A stretch of 10,136 nucleotides of DNA from Verrucomicrobiota bacterium (lineage in GTDB: Bacteria; Verrucomicrobiota; Verrucomicrobiia; Verrucomicrobiales; Akkermansiaceae), in contig JAPLUJ010000080.1 in the NCBI GenBank assembly GCA_026397695.1, positions 1-10,136 of the forward strand. The letters run 5' to 3'. The translations under genes were made by a program, and so were the position numbers. Positions 1 through 4,585 of the stretch are shown in pieces (the stretch's first letter is position 1; every line of letters begins with the position of its first letter). The notes below the pieces were generated by a model that saw only the letters and a program-made list of their open reading frames with translations, had not been told where the DNA came from and made no database searches.

Positions 1-14
1 AAAGTAAACAGCGG

Positions 15-55
15 TTTTGTGGCGGTTTTTCGGCTTTGTGGCGATTTTGTGGCGG
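15..55. repeat. Short direct repeats of TTTGTGGCG
   Basis: The core TTTGTGGCG occurs three times, inside 15-25, 35-44 and 45-55. The first and third copies are the identical 11-mer TTTTGTGGCGG, 30 bases apart. The last two copies are 10 bases apart, about one helical turn. This could be a protein-binding cluster or the decayed end of a mobile element. No transposase was found beside it and the window edge cuts off the context. Confidence 0.4.
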
Positions 56-73
56 CTCCCCCACGCTGCCCGG

Positions 74-295
74 TCATCTCGAAAACTTGTCGGGCAGCCG
101 TTCCCAGTTGCCGGTTTCCGCCACGACCGGCGCATCCGGGAAGAAAACCGTGGGCTCTTATCCGAGTTCCAGCCCTACCCGCTCCAGAGATGCGAGCGTT
201 TCCGGCACGTCGGCCGGATGGCTTTCCTGATGGACCGGCGCAGGGAGGATGTCGGTGGATTTTCGGGCGGCTGCTTTGGTGGCGGCATCCACCAT
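74..295 (-). pseudogene. Remnant of an unidentified protein gene with an in-frame stop
   Basis: Read on the minus strand from ATG at 293-295, the frame gives 45 codons beginning MVDAATKAAARK. It meets TAA at 158-160, then continues in the same frame for 27 residues, including FFPDAPVVAETGNWERL, to TGA at 74-76. Third positions are strongly G/C on both sides of the TAA, as expected for one former coding frame broken by a nonsense mutation. The frame is open upstream of the ATG as far as a TAG near 336, so the start is uncertain. The family was not recognised. It is the leftmost of three minus-strand remnants in a row. An alternative is a genuine 45-residue protein followed by chance coding bias. 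Confidence 0.45.
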
Positions 296-300
296 GTCTA

Positions 301-324
301 GGGTCGGACGGCCTCGGCCGACCC
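301..324. other. GC-rich inverted repeat
   Basis: GGGTCGG at 301-307 pairs perfectly with CCGACCC at 318-324 across a 10-base spacer. A second small hairpin, CCGCCC/GGGCGG with a 4-base loop, lies at 379-394. Neither has a T-run after it, so an intrinsic terminator is not supported. They sit between two minus-strand gene remnants and may be deletion-junction debris. Confidence 0.35.
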
Positions 325-433
325 AGACTGCCCCCTAGGGTGAGATGTCATTGTCTGGCCATGCACCGGGCTATCGCGCCGCCCATCCGGGCGGACAAGT
401 GGGCGCGCCGAGGCCGTCACGCCCTACCCCGCC

Positions 434-562
434 TTAAAGCTTGGTCAGCGCGTAGGGGCTGCACGGGTTGGCCGGGCTGTCCTCGCGGGCTGGTAGCGGC
501 GTATCCGGGCCATAGACACTGGACGACGAGGCGAAGACAAAGGTCTTCAGGTCGAGTTCTGT
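434..562 (-). pseudogene. Fragment of an NAD-dependent epimerase/dehydratase (extended SDR)
   Basis: Minus-strand codons from about 550 down to 437 read LKTFVFASSSSVYG, then a short loop, then NPCSPYALTKL and a TAA at 434-436. This is the diagnostic core of extended short-chain dehydrogenases that epimerise UDP-sugars (UDP-glucuronate and UDP-galactose 4-epimerase types). It has the strand ending in the Ser-rich catalytic segment before VYG, and the YxxxK pair as Y-A-L-T-K. About 38 recognisable residues remain of a protein normally near 300-340. The N-terminal Rossmann glycine motif and the whole C-terminal substrate domain are absent, so it cannot function. The sequence upstream of LKTF is in frame but does not resemble the family, which suggests a deletion junction there. 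Family assignment is firm; the exact sugar is not determinable. Confidence 0.75.
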
Positions 563-587
563 GCGCGGCGAAAATGGGGCTGCCGTT

Positions 588-732
588 TCACTTGATTCGC
601 ATCCGCTCCAGTGCCGCGTCCAACTCGGATTTCCTGAACCTGACGGCGCGACCGATTTTGAAAGAGGGGATCAGGCCGGCCATGCGCCAGCAGTATGGGC
701 CGTGGCGAGATTCCTTCTTGCTCTATCAGCAT
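588..732 (-). pseudogene. Frameshifted excisionase/MerR-like helix-turn-helix protein
   Basis: The minus strand ends in GLIPSFKIGRAVRFRKSEL, then DAALERMRIK and TGA at 588-590. This is the classic second half of small excisionase-family DNA-binding domains: recognition helix, then a wing of type 'IGRxVRFRKSELDAxL'. Upstream in this frame a TAG stop appears 18 codons before the conserved part. In a neighbouring frame, starting at ATG 730-732, the codons read IEQEGISPRPILLAHG, which matches the expected first helix and turn (usually 'xGISPRTL'). The gene therefore looks split by a single frameshift near 680-700. Such proteins are xis-like factors of integrative elements or small regulators, so this may be the last trace of a mobile element. 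A short intact protein from the ATG at 679-681 is possible but would lack the first helix. Confidence 0.65.
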
Positions 733-837
733 CGAATGATGCTATAGATCTAGTGATGTCAGCCGGTGGCGGTCCCGATGATGTTGGGGGTAACGGAATC
801 CGCGGAATGTCATGCTATTGACAAGCGACCTCCGCCC

Positions 838-1689
838 CTACTCCAGCAGCCTCGCCGGCGGTTTGCCATCCGCCATTGTTAGACCCAGCCGGTCGCGCAG
901 ATACCCTTCCATGGCCTTTCTAACTTTGATTTTCAAGACCCCGTTGCGCATCGCGTAGTCGCGCTCCACGGCTTTGCGCGCCGCCTCACCCAAACCGCGA
1001 TGCGGACTCACCCGCAGTGTCACCCAATCCTCCCAGTCCTTATCTATCACCGGCGGTTCCGCCTCCTCCTGATCCACCATCGGCTGCTCCGCCGCCTCCC
1101 GGTTCCACTCCACCTCCGCGATCCGGCTCAGAGTAAAATCCCGGAAATCCGCGTTGTCCTCGCACCACGCCCGCACATGCCAGCGCGCGCCGTTGTGGCC
1201 CAGCGCGTGCGGCTGCAGCCACCGCCATTCCTCCTTGCCGCTGTTAACGCTGGCGTAGCGCACCTTGATCCGCAGCCCGTTGAGGATTGCCAGAAACACC
1301 CTGCGCTCCACCACCGCGCCGGCCTCCCGCACCGGCATCTTCAACACCGCCACACACCCGCCACCCTCGCTTTCATCGTTCCATCCGGTCCAAGTGCTTC
1401 TCGCGTCACCACCCAAAAACCTCGCCACCGCCTCATCCAGGCGCGGGCGCGTCAACACGCACTTCATCTCGGCCGTCGCCTCGTAACGCTTCTGCCGCAA
1501 ATTATACACGAAGGCCCCGGGGTTCATTTCCAGATACCGCTGCAGGTCCGACGACGCCTGAGCCATCGAGATCCCGAACAGGTCGCCCAGATCCTGCCGC
1601 TGCACCACGCCCTTCCACCACGCGCACGTTTCGATGAAGCGCAAGCGCTCCTGTGCCGCCCATGTCCTGTCATTGGTCTTGTTTCCCAT
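838..1689 (-). CDS. WYL-domain transcriptional regulator, BrxR/CapW type
   Basis: 283 residues from ATG at 1687-1689. A longer TTG-initiated reading to 1734 is open, but residues before MGNKTNDRTW look unlike the family. Residues about 10-75 form a winged helix-turn-helix (RLRFIETCAWWKGVVQRQDL, then FGISMAQASSDLQRYLEM) matching BrxR/CapW regulators closely. Residues about 125-195 are the WYL domain, with WRWLQPHALGHNGARWHVRA and then FRDFTLSRI. A C-terminal WCX-like region follows. This family represses phage-defence operons (BREX, CBASS and others), binds inverted repeats in promoters and is thought to respond to a nucleic-acid or nucleotide ligand through the WYL fold. The gene points away from the McrB/McrC-like operon, and two ruined genes lie between them, so its current target is unclear. 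An AT-rich palindrome lies about 60 bases upstream. Family call is confident; the target is inference. Confidence 0.9.
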   Translation of the reverse strand: MGNKTNDRTWAAQERLRFIETCAWWKGVVQRQDLGDLFGISMAQASSDLQRYLEMNPGAFVYNLRQKRYEATAEMKCVLTRPRLDEAVARFLGGDARSTWTGWNDESEGGGCVAVLKMPVREAGAVVERRVFLAILNGLRIKVRYASVNSGKEEWRWLQPHALGHNGARWHVRAWCEDNADFRDFTLSRIAEVEWNREAAEQPMVDQEEAEPPVIDKDWEDWVTLRVSPHRGLGEAARKAVERDYAMRNGVLKIKVRKAMEGYLRDRLGLTMADGKPPARLLE

Positions 1690-1749
1690 CTTGCCCAAGG
1701 GGTTGTTCCGGCATCCACATACCCCGTTATCCAATACTTAGCAAACCCT

Positions 1750-1763
1750 AAATAAAATTATTT
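1750..1763. promoter_or_regulatory. AT-rich palindrome upstream of the WYL regulator gene
   Basis: AAATAA at 1750-1755 and TTATTT at 1758-1763 form a perfect inverted repeat around AA. An imperfect partner lies next to it: TGCGTC near 1769-1774 and GACGCGCA at 1788-1795, flanking a T-rich spacer. BrxR/CapW proteins are known to bind inverted repeats in their own promoter regions, so this is a candidate operator for autoregulation. No convincing -35/-10 pair was identified. The call is positional inference. Confidence 0.35.
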
Positions 1764-1830
1764 TTGCCTGCGTCGTCTTTTTTTATTGACGCGCAAAAGT
1801 CGCACGGGTAAACGAATCGCAGCGATGCGA

Positions 1831-1900
1831 GGAAGACGGAAGACCGCTTCGCTACAAGACAGAAGACGGAAGACCGCTGCGCTCCCAGACAGAAGACCAG
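1831..1900. repeat. 30-nt tandem repeat, 2.3 copies
   Basis: Two 30-base units at 1831-1860 and 1861-1890 share the core GAAGACGGAAGACCGCT and end in AGAC. A partial third unit (AGAAGACCAG) follows at 1891-1900. Differences are limited to a few positions. The units lie directly abutted with no unique spacers, so this is not a CRISPR array. An 11-base inverted copy of the unit boundary occurs downstream. The repeat probably belongs to a lineage-specific intergenic family. Confidence 0.8.
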
Positions 1901-1957
1901 AATTGTACGCACCTCCCTTTCTTATCTGCTGTCTTCTGTCTCAAAGTCTTCTGTCTC
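1887..1957. repeat. Inverted repeat AGACAGAAGAC / GTCTTCTGTCT
   Basis: AGACAGAAGAC at 1887-1897 is perfectly complementary to GTCTTCTGTCT at 1931-1941. A second copy of the right arm, GTCTTCTGTCTC, follows at 1946-1957, making a 15-base direct repeat. The left arm is itself part of the 30-nt tandem array, so the RNA could fold in alternative registers. There is no T-run after it. It could be a long hairpin leader, a protein-binding array or a decayed repeat element. Confidence 0.6.
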
Positions 1958-1983
1958 ATCGCCAATCTTCCTGCCTTAAAATC

Positions 1984-2040
1984 TTCCGACCTTTAGACAT
2001 TCCGACTTTCAGACATTTAGACATTCTCCCCACAAACACC
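1984..2040 (+). promoter_or_regulatory. 8-nt-period pyrimidine-rich leader before the VWA gene start
   Basis: Six consecutive octamers at 1984-2031 follow the pattern TTYNGACN, for example TTTAGACA at 1992 and again at 2016, and TTCCGACC at 1984. The last one degenerates to TTCTCCCC. The start codon follows at 2041 after CACAAACACC. No purine-rich Shine-Dalgarno sequence is present. A similar 7-nt-period tract precedes the ORF at 4024 and a short version precedes 9795, so this may be a shared upstream element of translation or transcription. Function is unknown. Confidence 0.5.
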
Positions 2041-2368
2041 ATGAAAACAGAAATCGCCTTCATCCTCGACCGCTCCGGCTCCATGGACTCTATGACCAAC
2101 GCCGCCATCGCCGGTTACAATTTAGAGGTTCCTGTTCCTTGGTGCCAACCAGGATGCCATCGCCACCGCCGCCCACATGGGCATCCACGCGCACAACTCG
2201 GCCACCTTTGTCGCCGATGCCGCCGACGTCCAAGCCAGCAGCCTCGCTTTTGCGTGCAAAGTCTCGGCCAAACGCCGCGAAACCGCCCGATGCAATCTCG
2301 CTGTACCCGAAGCCGCTTTTGCCCATGAGTCCATGACCGAATCCCTCAAAAAATCCCGCAAGAAATAG
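2041..2368 (+). pseudogene. von Willebrand factor A domain protein with its centre deleted
   Basis: The first 27 codons read MKTEIAFILDRSGSMDSMT and then NAAIAGYN, a typical bacterial VWA start with an intact MIDAS DxSxS motif (D-R-S-G-S). The frame then collapses. From 2126 the next frame gives RFLFLGANQDAIATAAHMGI and continues to TAA at 2366-2368, which is the family's conserved C-terminal part. Compared with the usual ~200-residue proteins of this type, roughly 100-120 residues between GYN and FLFLGANQ are missing, including the MIDAS threonine and aspartate loops, and the frame is shifted. The junction lies at about 2121-2129. Small cytoplasmic VWA proteins of this kind are metal-dependent protein-interaction modules. 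The leader upstream is preserved. Identity is confident; the gene is not functional. Confidence 0.85.
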
Positions 2369-2370
2369 GG

Positions 2371-2450
2371 CCGCGCGCAGCTCCGCAGTAGCTGTGGCTT
2401 CCAGCCGCAGGCCGTGGCTGCGTGCCTCCGGCCGCAGTGCCCACAAATAG
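2371..2450. repeat. Degenerate GTGGCT...GCCGCAG repeat
   Basis: Two related segments lie back to back at roughly 2386-2410 and 2411-2437. Each contains GTGGCT followed by a CC-rich stretch and GCCGCAG. The sequence is strongly GC-rich and has no credible coding frame in family terms. It resembles a decayed intergenic repeat between the ruined VWA gene and the AlbA_2 gene. Similarity between the units is partial. Confidence 0.35.
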
Positions 2451-2453
2451 CAA

Positions 2454-2585
2454 ATGCCAGATGAAAATGAACCGGCTCGTGTCGCGTTTGGCCATTGCCC
2501 CGGCTCGGTAAATCTACTAACTCTCAATCAGGCCACGGATGCCCTCAGCATCTACGTCCTGATGCCTGTGGCAGCTGAATCCTGA
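2454..2585 (+). CDS. Possible 43-residue ORF of unknown function
   Basis: ATG at 2454 opens 43 codons beginning MPDENEPARVAFGHC. They end with TGA at 2583-2585, two bases before the ATG of the AlbA_2 gene. The close spacing and sensible codon use are the only support. No domain, signal peptide or membrane segment is evident. It could be a leader peptide, the tail of a deleted gene, or chance. Confidence 0.22.
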   Translation: MPDENEPARVAFGHCPGSVNLLTLNQATDALSIYVLMPVAAES

Positions 2586-2587
2586 TC

Positions 2588-3915
2588 ATGCAAGAATCCG
2601 AAACCATCGAATACAAGAAGAGCCTCGCCGAACTCAGCGACGGCCTCAACTCGATTGCCGCCATCCTCAACAAGCATGGCCGTGGCGCTCTCTGGTTCGG
2701 TATCAAAAACAACGGCAGTCCTGCTGGCATGGACGTTTCCGAAACCACCCTGCGCAAGGTGTCCCAAGCGGCAAATCATGCATCCGCGTCACCTTCACCG
2801 GTAGTGAGACACCCTATTACGCCCATGGCCGCGCCTACATGCGCGTCGCCGATGAGGACCGCCAACTCTCCGCCAAGGAATTGGAAACCATCATCCTTCG
2901 CAAGAACCGCGCCCACCGGAACTGGGACTCCGAGCCCATCCAGGACGAGTCATTCAAACCCGATACCGCAAAACTCCGGTCATTCGTCCGCAAGGCAGGC
3001 CTCACCTGGAGCAATGCCGCGGCAGCCCTCGAAAACCTCGGCCTCAGTGTGGATGGCAGGCTCGTAAACGCAGCCCGGGTCTTCTTTGCCAAGCCGCCCA
3101 CCCTCACTTTGCGTTGCGCCGTCTTTGCCAGCACCACCAGTGCCACCATCCTCGACCAACACGACTTCACCGCCGACATCCTTACGCTCATCGATGAAGC
3201 GGAGAAATATGTTCTCAAAAACATCCTCATTGGCATGAGGTTGGACGGCCTTGTCCGGGTCGATGTTCCTGAAATCAACCGCGAAGCCCTGCGCGAGGCC
3301 ATCATCAATGCCTTTTGCCATCGCGACTACCGCGACCGCGACGAAGTCCGCGTTGCCATCTACAAGGACCGCGTGGAAATCCGCAATCCGGGAATCCTGA
3401 TGGACGGAATCTCCCTCAAGACACTCAAGACCGGCAAGGTTTCCCGCCGCCGCAACCCCCTCATTGCCGATCTCCTCCGCCGTATTCACCTGGTCGAAGC
3501 CTGGGGCCGCGGCATCCCCCTGATTCTTGACAAAGCCCCGGACGTTCATTTCAGCCAGGTCGCTGGTATCTTCATCACCGAGTTCCCCAGACCCGTTCCC
3601 TCCAAGGAAATAGTGTCAGGGGCCCAGTCAGGGGCCCAGTCAGGGACAGAGTCACGGCCCGAGTCGCGGCCCGAGTCGCGGCCCGAGTCGAAAGTGGCGA
3701 TGATGATCATCAGCAGCCTAGTCCAGAAGCCTTTGGGGAAGATCGAAATCGCACGTGCCATTGGCCATCAAAGCGTCTCCGGTGAACTGAAAAAGCAGAT
3801 CCTGTGGCTGAACGAGCATGGCTTGATCGAACGCACCCTCCCCGAAAAACCTAACAGCCGCCTCCAGAAATACCGCCTCACGGAAAAAGGCAGAAGGATG
3901 ATTTATGAAGGATGA
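2588..3915 (+). pseudogene. AlbA_2 / RecG-like ATP-binding regulator, broken by a frameshifting deletion
   Basis: The start at 2588 reads MQESETIEYKKSLAEL and runs through NKHGRGALWFGIKNNG, the AlbA_2 (Schlafen-type, formerly divergent AAA_4) domain. After TLRKVSQA near 2771 the frame is lost. The next frame picks up SGKSCIRVTFTGSETPYYAHGR (given here as a position, about 2767-2832), then runs cleanly from ATG 2839 to TGA 3913-3915. The normal link between these parts is about 15-20 residues longer, so a short deletion is the likely lesion. In 2839 numbering the HATPase_c_4-like region has N157 in NAFCHRDY and D177 followed by NPG183-185. A 24-residue repeat linker and a C-terminal winged helix follow. 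These proteins are putative transcriptional regulators. The 358-residue 3' ORF might still be made from ATG 2839 but would lack most of AlbA_2. Confidence 0.85.
3619..3690 (+). repeat. 12-nt coding tandem repeat, six units, in the regulator linker
   Basis: Six in-frame 12-base units occupy 3619-3690. There are two copies of GGGGCCCAGTCA, one GGGACAGAGTCA, and three copies of CGGCCCGAGTCG. They encode GAQS, GAQS, GTES and three RPES tetrapeptides between the ATPase part and the winged helix. Interdomain linkers made of tetrapeptide repeats recur in this protein family, so the length may vary by slippage. The identical blocks indicate recent expansion of two unit types. Confidence 0.9.
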
Positions 3916-3981
3916 AGGAATTCCAGATCTTGTTGAGCGGACTACGGAGTTTGCGCTGCGGGTCGTGCGGATGTTTGTGGT
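3905..3981 (+). pseudogene. N-terminal fragment of a four-helix-bundle (S23/IVP-like) protein
   Basis: ATG at 3905 overlaps the end of the upstream regulator by 11 bases. It reads MKDEGIPDLVERTTEFALRV and then VRMFV. This is the usual opening of the small four-helix-bundle proteins related to 23S rRNA intervening-sequence proteins, whose next residues are normally of the type 'xLPKTxxAQVxGKQLLRSGTSIGANY'. Here everything after MFV is gone. The frame runs into the pyrimidine-rich leader of the next ORF and stops at 4025-4027. About 26 of about 120 residues remain. The family role is poorly known. The fragment is evidence of another deletion. Confidence 0.7.
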
Positions 3982-3985
3982 CCCC

Positions 3986-4023
3986 TTCATAATTCAACCT
4001 TCAACCTTCATCCTTTTCCCACC
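3986..4023 (+). promoter_or_regulatory. 7-nt-period pyrimidine-rich leader before ORF 4024
   Basis: Five consecutive heptamers fill 3986-4020: TTCATAA, TTCAACC twice, TTCATCC and TTTTCCC. ACC and the ATG at 4024 follow immediately. No Shine-Dalgarno sequence is present. The arrangement matches the 8-nt-period tract before the VWA gene in composition and in distance to the start codon. Its role is unknown. Confidence 0.5.
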
Positions 4024-4296
4024 ATGACCGACCTCGCCTCCCACCCGCCCCAAAGCCCGCGCTTCCGCCGCGACCTCCCCACCCTCGAACGCCGCGCCGG
4101 TGCCTGGCTGCGGGATTTCAACACCGCCGCTGCCCGGCCAGATTTCACCATTCCCGGGCATTTGGCTGCACTAACGGGTCCGGAACCGCTGGGTCGAGAC
4201 GGGCGGGACACGTCCATGACGATGACGTCCACGGATCACAGACTTAACGAAAAAAAACTTTCCTCTTCCAAACTATCAGACTTTCCGCTTGTCTAA
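4024..4296 (+). CDS. Short unrecognised ORF, probably truncated
   Basis: 90 residues from ATG 4024. The first 53 or so (MTDLASHPPQSPRFRRDL, later AWLRDFNTAAARPDFTIPGH) have strongly G/C third positions and look like the true N-terminus of a larger soluble protein. From about residue 54 the composition changes. The last 30 residues read through an A-rich and pyrimidine-rich stretch that looks like an intergenic leader. The simplest reading is a gene that lost its 3' part by deletion, like its neighbours. The family was not recognised. No membrane segment or catalytic motif is visible. Confidence 0.4.
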   Translation: MTDLASHPPQSPRFRRDLPTLERRAGAWLRDFNTAAARPDFTIPGHLAALTGPEPLGRDGRDTSMTMTSTDHRLNEKKLSSSKLSDFPLV

Positions 4297-4300
4297 CGCC

Positions 4301-4585
4301 GTGCTCCTCGATTTCGCCATCGAACGCCTCTACTACCTCGTCGTCGAAATCTTCGGCGTGGCAGGAGAGAGCCATGAGCGGCAGTGCGAACCGCTGCTTC
4401 TGCCGGCTTTCGAACTCATCGACGTGAATCTCGGCACTCCCGGGCGTAACGGTTTCTGGCAGGTCCTTGAGGCCGACGGATTCATGCCCGTCCGCCGGGA
4501 AATTCTCGTCGCCGACATCGGCCATATCTTCCCCTGCTCCACCTACAACTTCTATTTATTCAGTCATGAAACCCGGAAACAATAA
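4301..4585 (+). CDS. Unrecognised 94-residue ORF overlapping the McrB-like gene
   Basis: This frame is open from TTG 4289, with GTG at 4301 the better-placed start after a pyrimidine-rich tract. It ends with TAA at 4583-4585, overlapping the next gene by 20 bases. By eye, base composition by codon position is third > first > second, which supports coding in this frame rather than the antisense. The protein is rich in Leu, Val, Phe and Glu (YYLVVEIFGVAGESHERQ; FWQVLEADGFMPVRREIL) with no clear transmembrane helix. No family was recognised. It could be a small accessory gene of the restriction operon, or the tail of a gene that lost its 5' end. Confidence 0.38.
   Translation: MLLDFAIERLYYLVVEIFGVAGESHERQCEPLLLPAFELIDVNLGTPGRNGFWQVLEADGFMPVRREILVADIGHIFPCSTYNFYLFSHETRKQ

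Noticed and set aside
301..394. Intrinsic terminator
   Set aside because: Two GC-rich hairpins exist, but neither is followed by a T-run on either strand.
19..747. Long plus-strand open frame of 242 codons
   Set aside because: It is rich in Arg, Pro and Trp with no domain logic. The real coding signal here is on the minus strand, where the epimerase and HTH remnants lie.
1000..1755. Plus-strand open frame of 251 codons
   Set aside because: It is the antisense of the WYL regulator, which has a clear winged-helix and WYL signature on the minus strand.
1831..1900. Possible CRISPR array
   Set aside because: The 30-base units abut directly without unique spacers, and no cas genes are present.
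2090..2527. Minus-strand open frame of 145 codons
   Set aside because: It runs antisense through the VWA C-terminal remnant and the following repeat. It is glycine-rich with no recognisable family.
4244..4525. Minus-strand open frame of 93 codons opposite the ORF at 4301
   Set aside because: By-eye codon-position composition favours the plus frame (third > first > second), and the minus product shows no known motif.
4467..4565. Upstream extension of the McrB-like gene to 4467
   Set aside because: The added residues are Ser/Pro/Thr-rich, out-of-frame read-through of the preceding ORF. The ATG at 4566 gives a natural start.
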